From: an uncultured Pseudomonadales bacterium
Lineage (GTDB): Bacteria > Pseudomonadota > Gammaproteobacteria > Pseudomonadales > Azotimanducaceae
Assembly: GCA_958296025.1 (NCBI GenBank)
Contig: OY282430.1
Location: 558,001-622,000, forward strand
Direction: 5' to 3'
DNA length: 64,000 nt
Part shown: positions 27,578-36,034 of the stretch, piece by piece
Position numbering within the stretch: position 1 is the first letter of the stretch
How the letters are laid out: every line of letters starts with the position of its first letter
Program-made: the position numbers and the translations under genes
The notes under the pieces: model-generated
Databases searched by the model: none
What the model was told of the DNA's origin: nothing
Seen by the model: the letters and a program-made list of their open reading frames with translations, nothing else

Positions 27578-28560
27578 ATGGATACTTTGCGTTTTCTGAC
27601 CCGCTATACACCCCGGCTGGCCAAGAAAGTGTACCGGCGCCTTTTCGGCGACGAGCAGTGGTTCCTAGCCGTGAACGCCGGCCGGCCCTTGGTCGATTCC
27701 GCAATGACCGGACGGCCCCCCGCGGCGCAGCTGAAAGTGCATCATGCTCCGCTCGGTCGTTTCTGGGCTGACCCCATTCCCATCATCGTTGACGGCAAGG
27801 TTTGGGTGTTCTTCGAGGATTACTCTTTCGCGTCGAAGAAGGCCGCCATCGCCTGCGCTCCGGTGTCCGCCGACGGCGACTTAGGCGCAGTCGCCACCGC
27901 GTTGGAATGTCCCTGCCATCTCTCCTACCCGTTTGTCTTCGAGCATCAGGGCCGGCTTTATCTGATTCCCGACACTTGGGACGAGCATCGGGTGATCTGT
28001 GGCGCTGCCGCCGCTTCCCGGGCGATTGGAGCCGAGAACGGACGCTGCTGGATGGCGTGAGCATGAGCGACCCGACCCTGCACCGGCAGGACGGGAAACT
28101 GTGGCTGTTCGGCACGGTGAGCGAGGCGAGGGCGCGGGCCAACGACGAACTGCATATCTATATCGCCGATGCCCTGGACGGCGTGTGGTGGCCCCACCCG
28201 GCCAATCCCGTGGTGTCTGACCGCGGCCGGGCCCGGCCGGCGGGCCGGCTGTTTTTCCGGAACGGCCACCTGATTCGCCCGGGGCAGGATTGCAGCGGAC
28301 GCTACGGGCGCGCGGTCGTCCTCAACCGGGTCGATGCGCTAAACGAGCGCGCCTATGCCGAAACCCCCATCGGACGCATCGACAGCTCTGGGCTGCCCGG
28401 CAACCGGGGTACGCACACGGTCAATTACGCCGGTGGCCTCGAATTCCTGGACGGACGCACGAGGGCGCATGGAAATCGGGCACCCAGAGGCGCACAAACA
28501 AGGCGTCAAAGCCTGGAGGAGGGCGGTTGGGCCTGGAAGATACGCAAGAAGGAAGGGTGA
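27578..28560 (+). pseudogene. Frameshifted glycosidase/transferase-like (five-bladed propeller) gene
   Basis: ATG 27578 has AGGAG upstream. The first frame (to 28060) carries RFWADPIPIIVDGKVWVFFED and LSYPFVFEHQGRLYLIPDTW. The protein then continues in another frame with LWRCRRFPGDWSRERTLLDG, DPTLHRQDGKLWLFGTVSE and GTHTVNYAGGLEFLDG, ending at 28560. A one-base shift around 27991-28000 separates the halves. The blades resemble the domain found in glucosamine inositolphosphorylceramide-transferase-like proteins of polysaccharide loci. It ends in GTGA with the next gene. Either a true pseudogene or an assembly error; rereading raw data would decide. Confidence 0.7.
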
Positions 28561-29638
28561 AGAAGGGAAACCTGAAGCTGCTGCTCATAGGCCCTCTGCC
28601 CGCCAAGTCGGCGTCCGCCGTGGAACCCATTGGCGGGGCCAGGGTGACGTTTGCGGAAGCGGTCCGAGAGTTGCCCTTGCGGGGTTTTGACTTGGACATC
28701 ATCGACACGGCCAGGCCGAGGCCCAATCTGCCCCTTTGGAAAATTCTGAGTTACGAGCTTCTCACCTTCACGCGGGTGGTCTGGGAAGTCCTGTGGAGGG
28801 CCCGGCGCTCCGACCTGGTATTCCTGCACATGTCGGCCTATTCCGCGCTGTCGGCGGCGTCCACCATCTGGTCCCTGTGCCGGGTGCTGCGCCGCCCCCT
28901 GGCGCTGCGCTTCTTCGGGGACAGCCTCTACTTCACCTACCATCGTTATGGGCCGGCCCGCCGCTGGCTGATGGAGCGGACCTTTCTCCGTGCCCCGCTG
29001 GTGTATGAGGAACGGCGGACGCCCCGGGCGTTCAGCCGCCGGGACAACTTCCGCTGGCTGGCCAACACCAGGGACATCGTCCCCGCGGAAACCGGGCAAG
29101 ACCGGCATCATGTCCGCAGACTGCTATTCAAGGGCCAACTCAGGAAGGAAAAGGGGCTGGCCGAGGCGCTGGAGGCCTGCCGTTCCCTGCCCGAGGGCTG
29201 CCATCTGCGAGTGTTTGGCCCGCGTATGCCCAACACCGACTTTTCCCTGTTCAACAGCCACCCCAGGGCGACCTACGGCGGGGTGCTGGAACCGGAGGAG
29301 GTGCCCCGCGTCCTCGCCGAACACGACCTGCTGCTGTTCCTCAGCTACATGGGAAGCGAGGGCACTCCAGGAGTCATCATAGAAGCCTTCCAGTGCGGTG
29401 TGCCGGTTGTGGCAACCGCGATAGCGGAGTCCCCGAGATGGTGGAACACGAAAAGAGCGGGCTGCTGGTGGCGCCTCGCTCCATCCCGGAGTTGAAGGCG
29501 GCGATAGAACGGCTGATTGACGACCCGGCTCTGTACCGGCGGCTTTGCGCCGGAGCAAGGCAGCGCGGCCAGTTCTTCCGTAGCGGACGCCATTTCGACC
29601 GGCTGGCCGAGGAGCTGCGGGGCTTGGCCTGCAAATAA
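28557..29638 (+). pseudogene. Frameshifted GT4 glycosyltransferase
   Basis: The GTG at 28557 overlaps the previous stop. The frame runs through LKLLLIGPLPAKS, RFFGDSLYFTYHRYGPARR, LFKGQLRKEKGLAEALEACR and EGTPGVIIEAFQCGVPVVAT, then loses phase near 29424. The tail (VPEMVEHEKSGLLVAPRSIP) continues in a second frame to 29638. Restoring one base would give about 360 residues. It is a paralogue of the intact GT4 gene at 37072-38208, sharing the RATYGGVLEPEEVPRVL and LRVFGPRM segments. Possibly inactive, or a sequencing error. Confidence 0.75.
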
Positions 29639-29643
29639 GCAAC

Positions 29644-29742
29644 CGTGCTTACCCAGTTGCTTCCGGCCTCGGACCTGCGCATGATGCAGAACAAATGGCG
29701 CGCCATTCTGAAGGTGCTACTATGCACAAAGAACAGGGGATA
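29644..29742 (+). pseudogene. Remnant of a flippase 5' end
   Basis: A 33-codon open frame encodes LTQLLPASDLR, matching IAQVLPASDRR at the start of the flippase gene at 30692. The DNA match covers about 26 of 30 bases, then ends. Probably the head of a duplicated and deleted flippase gene. Confidence 0.45.
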
Positions 29743-29762
29743 ACTCGCGGGATGGGAACCAA

Positions 29763-30611
29763 ATGTTTGGTAAGACAATTGATTACTGGCTGCTTCGGCC
29801 ACTCGCGCATGACCGGCACCCCGAAGCGGAGGAGCTTCGTCAGCTTGAGCGTAATCTGAGCATCGAATCCGCGACGGCTCGCTTCGAGAAATGGAACCGC
29901 CGCCTGGACAACGAAATTCCCATTGATCCGGCTATGCGTTATCTGGAAGTCGGGTGCGGCATGGGAGAGATGTCTTTGGCACTGGCACAGTACGGGTGCA
30001 GACAGGTGATGGGTATTGATAAAGACCCGTATTACATCGAAATCGCAAAGCGCTGTGCCAGGAAGAGGCAGTTGCAGGACCAAGTCACATTCGAGTGCAT
30101 GAATGTTCATGATTTACCGAACGAGAAGGAGTATGACATCGTACTTTCTCACGAGATGCTTGAGCATGTGGAACGCCCCGGCGATCACCTCCGCCGTATT
30201 GACGGCGTCCTCAGGTCAAATTTTTCTGGGGGCAGGATAATTCTAGCGTTCGGCCCGCTGTTTCATTCACCGTTGGGGGGCCACCTGAACCGGTTCTTCA
30301 GATTCCGCATACCGTGGATAGGAGTGCTGTTTTCGGAAGACGCGCTTATGCGTCTCAGGCGCGAGTTCTGGCGACCTGTAGCGGACGAGGCTGAGTCGTT
30401 CGAAGATACGCGGGAAGGGCTGAACAAAATGAAGTTTTCGGAGTTTCTTCGCTACGTCGAAGAAATAGGATGGAGAACGGAACGGTTGATTGTGAACCCA
30501 CAGTTGAAACGCTGGCCTGCACTCTGGCGACTTTCCAACCTATTGTTGCGCGCGCCCTTGTTGCGCGACTACCTTGCGGTTTCCGTATATGCGATTTACC
30601 GGCGGCCGTAG
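29763..30611 (+). CDS. Class I SAM-dependent methyltransferase
   Basis: A 282-residue methyltransferase. Motif I is YLEVGCGMGEMSLALAQYG, the acidic end of strand 2 is VMGIDKDPYYIEIAKRCA, and the post-motif region reads YDIVLSHEMLEHVERPGDHLRR. The C-terminal extension with hydrophobic stretches fits enzymes acting on lipid-linked or nucleotide sugars. Its base composition is visibly lower in GC than its neighbours, hinting at separate acquisition. It lies between a flippase-head remnant and the flippase gene; the acceptor is unknown. Confidence 0.8.
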   Translation: MFGKTIDYWLLRPLAHDRHPEAEELRQLERNLSIESATARFEKWNRRLDNEIPIDPAMRYLEVGCGMGEMSLALAQYGCRQVMGIDKDPYYIEIAKRCARKRQLQDQVTFECMNVHDLPNEKEYDIVLSHEMLEHVERPGDHLRRIDGVLRSNFSGGRIILAFGPLFHSPLGGHLNRFFRFRIPWIGVLFSEDALMRLRREFWRPVADEAESFEDTREGLNKMKFSEFLRYVEEIGWRTERLIVNPQLKRWPALWRLSNLLLRAPLLRDYLAVSVYAIYRRP

Positions 30612-30691
30612 ATGGCAGGGATCCAGTACGCGGCGGCGCGCGCAAGCCCCTAGGTGATCGGCCTGCTGGAATGACTCTGGAGTAGTGGAGC

Positions 30692-32047
30692 TTGAATCAT
30701 CCTCTAATCGCCCAGGTGCTTCCGGCCTCGGACCGGCGCACAGCGCGGCAGACCTTCTGGATGGGCGCCATTACGGCGGTCCAACTCTTGGGCGGACTAG
30801 CCCAGTTGACTCTCTCCGCCCGGATACTTGGACCGGAAGGCTTCGGCGTCCTGGCCATCATCATCGCCGTGGCCATGCTCATCCACGGTCTCTTGGCCAC
30901 ACCTGGCGGTGAAACCGTTACAACTTTCATAACGCGGGCCGTGGTGGAGGAAAGGCCGCGAGAGGCGTCCCGCATACTGCGTTTCACGATGGCCGTGTCT
31001 CTGGGGCTGTCGCTCATCGCCTACGCCGTAATTGCCGTCCTTGTCCTCATGGCAGGCAGCCTGCTGGGGATTGACGACGCCCACCGGGACTCGGCGCTCA
31101 TGTACGGTGTGGTAGGCATCTTCCTGGCTACTCGCACCGAAACCCTGGCGGTCCTGCGGTTGTCCGACCGGGTATCCCTAGGCTTGGTAATCATTCTGGC
31201 GGGCGTTCTGGTCCGGGTCACCCTGCTCGGAATAGTCTGGGTGAAGGAGGGCGGGCTGTTCGAGGTGGTCTTGGCGCATATTGCCGGCGTCGTGGTGAGC
31301 GGGGCCGGGATGCTCGTTGCCGCGACGGCATCGGCGCCACGGGCGGGGATAACCGGATTCCTGAACTCGTTGTCGCTCAAAGTCCCGCCTGACGTGGTGC
31401 GCTTCCAGACCGGCGTATTCGGCAGGTCCACCTTCTCGGCATTGGCCTATAACGTGGACACGCTCCTGGTAGCTCAATTTGCCGGCACCGCGGACGTCGG
31501 GCTGTACCGGGCGGCGAGGCAGATTACCGACGCCGGACACCATCCGTTTCAACCGCTAAAGGATGGTGTGCAACTCCAATACAGCCGGCAATGGTACTCG
31601 GGCCAGGGCGCTGCGCTGCGCCGCACCTCGCTGCTGTTCAGCCTAGCGTCATTCGCGTCGGCGGTGGCGCTGTTCGGGTTGCTTGCCATCTTCCATCAAC
31701 CCATAGCCTGGTTCTTGCTGGGAGAGGAGTTCTCAGGCGTCGCCCCCCTCCTGCTGATCATGATTGTCGGTGCATTCGCCTTGAACAGCATTGCCGCGCT
31801 TACCGTGCTGCCGACGGCGGTTGGGCGCGTTTGGCCGTTGTTGGCGGCGGAAATGGGCGGTTTGGTGGTTTTCGTCGCCCTCATCGTATGGCTGGTTCCG
31901 CTGCACGGCGCACAGGGCGCGGCCTGGGCCAATACGACCTACTACAGCGCCATTGCCTTGATCTTGGTCCCCTTCATCATCTCAATCCTGCGGCAAAGCC
32001 GAGTCACGACTTCTGGAGAAGGCAGGAGACATCGTGGCAAGCAGTAG
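30692..32047 (+). CDS. Oligosaccharide flippase (Wzx/MATE-like)
   Basis: A 451-residue integral membrane protein with about twelve hydrophobic segments. The family-typical first helix region (FWMGAITAVQLLGGLAQLTLSAR followed by LGPEGFGVLA) and a mid-protein NVDTLLVAQFAGTADVGLYRAA motif place it in the polysaccharide flippase (Wzx) group, moving undecaprenyl-linked sugars across the inner membrane. The start is TTG 30692. It overlaps the next, truncated ORF by 14 bases. A second, unrelated-length flippase lies at 51820-53172 on the other strand. Confidence 0.85.
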   Translation: MNHPLIAQVLPASDRRTARQTFWMGAITAVQLLGGLAQLTLSARILGPEGFGVLAIIIAVAMLIHGLLATPGGETVTTFITRAVVEERPREASRILRFTMAVSLGLSLIAYAVIAVLVLMAGSLLGIDDAHRDSALMYGVVGIFLATRTETLAVLRLSDRVSLGLVIILAGVLVRVTLLGIVWVKEGGLFEVVLAHIAGVVVSGAGMLVAATASAPRAGITGFLNSLSLKVPPDVVRFQTGVFGRSTFSALAYNVDTLLVAQFAGTADVGLYRAARQITDAGHHPFQPLKDGVQLQYSRQWYSGQGAALRRTSLLFSLASFASAVALFGLLAIFHQPIAWFLLGEEFSGVAPLLLIMIVGAFALNSIAALTVLPTAVGRVWPLLAAEMGGLVVFVALIVWLVPLHGAQGAAWANTTYYSAIALILVPFIISILRQSRVTTSGEGRRHRGKQ

Positions 32048-32384
32048 GATGCCCCCCCCCGTGAAGGGCCTCGACAACACAGTTGGTGTCTTCGGTTACC
32101 TTTGTCTGTGTCTGAACGTATTTTTCTTCAGCTCTCTTCTCGCTGCCGACCCGGAGACATTCCATGCGTTGAGCAGGGAAGACTACTGGGTGGAGAATCT
32201 CACCGCGGTCTGGTTTCTTCTGGCGGGCCTCTTGCTGTTCGTCACGGCCTTGGTGGAGCGGAGCTTCTTCCGGCGCTGCGTCTATATTCTCGGCGGTATG
32301 GCAATGGTGTTTGCCGCTAGCTCGTTTCCAAGAGTTCCGGAGGTAATTGGCGATTTGGGCTGTGCGCTATGGTTCATAGAGTGA
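32034..32384 (+). pseudogene. Truncated paralogue of the 41006 membrane protein
   Basis: It starts with GTG 32034 and encodes about 97 residues parallel to the N-terminus of the membrane protein at 41006-41914 (VFGYLCLCLNVFF, LSREDYWVENLTAVWFLLAG, RRCVYILGGMAMVFAA). Similarity then stops and the frame runs 20 codons into the convergent hddC gene. A C9 tract (32052-32060) follows its second Met codon. Its leader (GGAGAAGG to GGCAAGCA) matches the leader of the SGNH gene at 50480, so it seems to be a recombined cassette head. Confidence 0.7.
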
Positions 32385-32469
32385 CCTCTCCGGTTTCGAC
32401 CTTGTGTCTAACTAGGTTCAAGTCCCGTTTCGTTCCTATATCGTAATGGAACCCGTCAATGTGCCAGCC
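32374..32469 (-). repeat. hddC 3'-end repeat, copy in intact gene
   Basis: These 96 bases recur in inverted orientation at 35356-35451 with roughly ten or more differences. Both copies end at the hddC stop codon. Confidence 0.85.
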
Positions 32470-33105
32470 AACGGCGCGCCCCACGCAACGCGGCAGCACG
32501 TCATGTGCTATATCACGGTCTTCAGGGTTAAGAATTGATCTGAGAACCCCTGATTTGAAGGCAAGTATTCCGGCATTGGCGAGACTTGATTTCGGTTTCG
32601 TTGGTTTCTCCTCGAAGCCAATAATGATGTTGGTGCTGCTCAGTTCCACGACTCCGCATGATTCCGGTGTGCTGGCGCAAAACAGCGCAATCGTCACATC
32701 GGCTCCTCCATCCAAATGGGCGGACCAAAAACGCCCGAGGTCGATACTCGAGAAGTTGTCCGCATATATCACGATACTTCCAGTGGAGCCAGTGGAACTG
32801 TCTATCCAATCCAGGTGTCTGAACAATGTCCCCGCCGTTCCAAGCAACGAATCCTCGTGGCAGACGCTCCAGCTCGACGAAGATTTTTCCCGATACACAT
32901 TGGTTCGGGCGACGATCTGCTCGTGCAGATGATGCGCATTGATTCGAATTTCCGCCAGCCCGTTTGCAACCGCTTCGATTTGATGGAACCACCGGTCCAA
33001 TAGCGGTCGGCCGCCAATCTCAACTAGCGCTTTGGGGCATGTGTCAGTCAGGGGTCTCAATCGTGAACCAACCCCCGCAGCCAGCAGGAAGAACCGAGGG
33101 AGCAT
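32374..33105 (-). CDS. hddC: Sugar-1-phosphate nucleotidyltransferase (HddC-like)
   Basis: A 243-residue nucleotidyltransferase. The N-terminal loop is FFLLAAGVGSRLRPLTD with CPKALVEIGGRPLLDRW; the metal Asp is in IVIYADNFSS. The length and the ending HIDGFHYDIGTKRDLN fit the HddC family, which makes GDP-D-glycero-alpha-D-manno-heptose. gmhA-like and hddA genes lie 2.3 kb away on the opposite strand, supporting this assignment. The last 96 bases are repeated in inverted orientation at 35356-35451, directly upstream of gmhA, so this gene appears to have been moved or inverted away from its operon. Start at ATG 33105. Confidence 0.78.
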   Translation of the reverse strand: MLPRFFLLAAGVGSRLRPLTDTCPKALVEIGGRPLLDRWFHQIEAVANGLAEIRINAHHLHEQIVARTNVYREKSSSSWSVCHEDSLLGTAGTLFRHLDWIDSSTGSTGSIVIYADNFSSIDLGRFWSAHLDGGADVTIALFCASTPESCGVVELSSTNIIIGFEEKPTKPKSSLANAGILAFKSGVLRSILNPEDRDIAHDVLPRCVGRAVGWHIDGFHYDIGTKRDLNLVRHKVETGEVTL

Positions 33106-33535
33106 GTCGGGATCGTGCTTCAGGCCGGCTCGCGGAAGTGCCGTACCACGCATTCCGGGCCGTCGCCGACTAGACGCACTGACACTTCCGACAGGACCAC
33201 CCCGCCCGGGCTTGAAGACTTTTCCACGACTCCTCGCCGACAGCCACGATGCGCCCATCCTGAACGATCCGCCGACGGATGTCCACAGGCGCCCCTAATC
33301 CCCGCTTAAGAACTCGCTGAAGTGCTTTGCAAGGCGCACCGCGCAAAGGTTTTTCCGGCAAAATGCCGGTTACACAAAAACACCCTGCAGGTGCGCCGAT
33401 GACAAGCATAACACCCCGCCCGCTGAAGGTTGAGGGCGAGTTCGCGGACGCCCGGCTGGTCAAGGCCGCCGGGCGGGCGGCGCCCAATTTTCAGGCGCTT
33501 CGCCCAGCGGGGAGCATGGGCTTCGGAAACCCTCG
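33106..33535. other. Gene-free stretch upstream of hddC
   Basis: No gene I can support. A plus-strand frame (33327-33539) and a minus-strand frame (33170-33487) are open but show no recognisable motif or convincing start. A small perfect hairpin (CCGGCA-AAA-TGCCGG, 33355-33369) is present without a T-run after it. Confidence 0.4.
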
Positions 33536-34954
33536 CTAGGGGGACAAACCTGACTCCGATTTCGCTTCGAGCGCACTGTCAGGCGGATCGGCAATTCCCC
33601 GTAGGTGCCTCATGCCGCTCGCTGCGGCGTACTGCAAAGTGTGTCCAGCCAAACTAGGAATGCCGAATTCATAATGGGCTGAACTGGATCCATTCGGCCC
33701 CCATATCAGGCCGGCATGCAGCAGGGCGGACTTGGCGTCCTTTCCTGTATCGGCCCATTCGCTCCGGTCCTCCCACTCCTGCCAGTCGGCTGCTTGGCGC
33801 ATCCCCACTCCGGCGTTGCACAGAGCATCGAGTTGTGATCGGACGTAATCGGACCTTTTTCGAAAATGCATTGCGCCACGAGCAGGGCGGCCTCCAATGA
33901 GCCGGTCGCCTGCAGCTCCATACGCCGCTCCTCGTAGCGCTGTCGCTTCATGCCGTTGAAATTAGTCAACGCCGCTTCGGCGATGTCCATGCCTACGGAC
34001 TGGGAGCCCGGCGCGTTCTCCTGCAGGCTTTCGCACAGGGACTTGCCGAAAGCCTGGACGAAGTAGGCATGCCCCATGGTCTCCTGCCAAGCCATGTCCA
34101 GAACGTCATCATCCACCGTGATGCCGTGCTCGGAGAGCGGCTCGGCGATGGCCTGAGCCGTGGCCTGTTCGTTCAAGCTGCCTAGAGGGATGTTGCTTTT
34201 GTCGAACGGTGCCACGCCAATCATGCGCTCCGCAAACGTGCCGCAGGCCCGCACATGCCCGTAGGCGTCAGGCGTTCCCGTCATGACCAAGCCGACCGGC
34301 CACATCACTCCGACGCCGCCCGCATGCTGGACACCTTTGAGAAGGGTCTTGAGACGATCATCCCTTCCCTTTCCCTTCACCGACTGCACTTCGTCGATTG
34401 CAATTAACAAGGGTGCGCCAGACATGCGGTCGCCATCCTCCTGAACCCCTTTGCGCAGAACTCTAGGGCGTCCATGATGCTGCAGATGGTGCGGGCGGGG
34501 CACCCTCGCCGCGACCGATGGTTATGTGGCCTCCAGTGCCCCCCACGGTCGCGCCCACAGAGAAGTTTAGAGTGCGTTTTGCAATGCTCCGCCCCCGCAT
34601 GGCTTGGTTTATGATGGCGTTCGCCATGGTCTCGGCATGCAGAAAATCATCCGCATCCAAATGCACCTGCTTGATGTTGGAAGGCAGGTCCGCCAGCGCC
34701 TGCCTCATCAGGCAGGTTTTGCCAGTGCCCCGAGCGCCGTGGAGCAGGACGGCGTTTTTAGGCGGCAAGCCTTTTTGGAGCCGCTTCCGCAAAACATCGG
34801 CAAGGCTCTGCAACTCTAGGCCCCTGCCGGCAAGGTGCGGAGGAGGTTGCCCTGCGCCTGGCGAAAACAGATCTTCCGTGGCGTCGGCCGGGTTGGCTTG
34901 CCCCCCGTCTTTAAGGCCCTCTCCAGACGAGGGTGATGACTGTAGCTTAGGCAT
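33536..34954 (-). pseudogene. AAA-type ATPase, multiply frameshifted
   Basis: From ATG 34954 the frame gives a Walker A motif (LLHGARGTGKTCLMRQAL) and QVHLDADDFLH. It then breaks near 34510. A second frame (to 33706) carries LLIAIDEVQSVKG (Walker B), VGLVMTGTPDAYGHV and LNEQATAQAIAEPLSEHGI. A third carries the C-terminal winged-helix part (YVRSQLDALCNAGVG, AHYEFGIPSLAGHT) to 33536. It resembles stand-alone ORC/MoxR-like ATPases often found with mobile or defence loci. At least two frame breaks make it a pseudogene. It sits between two hddC copies and splits the heptose operon. Confidence 0.75.
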
Positions 34955-35295
34955 GACTGCATCATGCCGCAACAGATCAAAAAACACAACCACCCAAGGC
35001 GGGACGCCCTTCGGCCCATTCGCTCCAAAACATCCCTCCCGCCAGCCCCCCACCGCTTCCCAACGCCCAACAAACGCCAAAACCCCGCCCAAACGCATCG
35101 CCGAACCTTGGCGTCAGCCCGGACCGCCGCCAAACTCCCTCAAACTCCACCCAGCAGACCCTTATTAGGGGATTAAGGTCATAGCGCCTTGCTTCCCCAA
35201 TCGCCTCAATGACTTGCCACCAACTTTGGGATGGTCTTGGGTGAACCAGTACGGCTGATTGCCTTCGGGGTGGGAGTGCTGTAGAGTCTCTGTCC
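34955..35295. other. Gene-free stretch before the chimeric ORF
   Basis: No supported gene. At 35268-35290 it carries the GGGAGTGCTGTAGA element that recurs at 40692 and 44092. Confidence 0.45.
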
Positions 35296-35313
35296 ATGAG
35301 CGAGGACCTCGCC
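35268..35313 (+). repeat. Dispersed DUF1640-head repeat, copy 1
   Basis: Shared with 40692-40737 and 44092-44142: a GGGAGTGCTGTAG core, then a short spacer, then the first codons of a DUF1640-type gene (ATGAGCGAGGACCTCGCC). The TAGAGT/TAGAAT after TGCTG resembles an extended -10 promoter box close to the start codon. Confidence 0.65.
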
Positions 35314-35451
35314 AAGGAAAATTGGCTGGACCTGTCGTGCGCGGAGCGCCTGCTCGGCTGGCGTATTGACGGGTTCCATTACGACATAGGAACGAAAAGA
35401 GACTTGAACCTTGTGAGACACAAGGCCGAAACCGGAGAGATCATTCTATGA
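35296..35451 (+). pseudogene. Chimeric ORF: DUF1640-type head joined to hddC tail
   Basis: A 51-codon open frame begins MSEDLAKENW, like the DUF1640 gene at 40720. It ends with the last 31 residues of HddC (WRIDGFHYDIGTKRDLNLVR...), sharing its stop with the gmhA start (ATGA). The natural reading is that an hddC gene once stood directly before gmhA and was replaced except for its tail. It is unlikely to encode a functional protein, but may still couple translation into gmhA. Confidence 0.7.
35356..35451 (+). repeat. hddC 3'-end repeat, inverted copy
   Basis: Inverted copy of 32374-32469. It lies immediately before gmhA and encodes the HddC C-terminus in frame with the stop at 35449-35451. 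Confidence 0.85.
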
Positions 35452-36023
35452 ACCATCCTGGAAAAGAAGCGCTGTCCTGGCTGCGCAGCCTCGCCAAGTT
35501 ATTGGACGAATCAACTTGCCGATACAAGGGAGAGCCGGTCTCATTGGCCCATGGTCTGAAAACCCTGCTACAGATATGGGCGAGGCAGATCGCTCACGAC
35601 CGTTCGGTTTTCTGGATCGGCAATGGCGGTAGCGCGGCGCTGGTTTCGCACCTCTCTCAGGATTTGATCAACAAGTGCGGGGTCAGATCTCTGACTTTCA
35701 ACGATCCTTCTCTGATCACCTGTATGTCGAACGACTATGGGTATGAGCAGGTCTTCAAGCGGCCCTTGCTGGCCGTCGCCCGTGAACGGGATGTTCTGAT
35801 GGCGGTGTCGAGCTCCGGAATGTCCAGCAACATCGTGGATGCCGCCCGAGCTGCTCTCGAGATGAGGATGGACTTGGTGACATTCTCGGCATTCTCGCCC
35901 GACAACCACTTGCACGAGCTGCAATCCACACTTTCCTTCCATACGCCGACCGAGATCTACGGCCACGCCGAACTCACCCATGAAGCGTTGATTCACGCCG
36001 CGGTCGATATGTTTTCTCGATAG
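35448..36023 (+). CDS. gmhA: SIS-domain sugar-phosphate isomerase (GmhA-like)
   Basis: A 191-residue phosphosugar isomerase. The sugar-phosphate loop is VFWIGNGGSAALVSHLSQDL, and the second loop reads LMAVSSSGMSSNIVDAA; the C-terminal helix carries HAELTHEALIH. It matches sedoheptulose-7-phosphate isomerase (GmhA), the first step to D-glycero-D-manno-heptose-7-phosphate. Its start overlaps the hddC-tail stop, and hddA follows after 11 bases. The three together fit the GDP-D-glycero-alpha-D-manno-heptose branch used for O-antigen or S-layer glycans rather than the LPS core branch. Confidence 0.82.
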   Translation: MNHPGKEALSWLRSLAKLLDESTCRYKGEPVSLAHGLKTLLQIWARQIAHDRSVFWIGNGGSAALVSHLSQDLINKCGVRSLTFNDPSLITCMSNDYGYEQVFKRPLLAVARERDVLMAVSSSGMSSNIVDAARAALEMRMDLVTFSAFSPDNHLHELQSTLSFHTPTEIYGHAELTHEALIHAAVDMFSR

Positions 36024-36034
36024 GAAGGTGGACG

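Noticed and set aside
32405..32430. T-loop-like GGTTCAAGTCCCG
   Set aside because: It lies inside the hddC coding sequence and is repeated with it at 35400; no tRNA structure surrounds it.
33355..33369. Rho-independent terminator
   Set aside because: The six-pair stem is perfect but no T-run follows on the plus strand, and on the minus strand only an A-run follows.
34964..35176. 70-codon plus-strand ORF
   Set aside because: Pro/Arg-rich translation without a ribosome-binding site or recognisable family.
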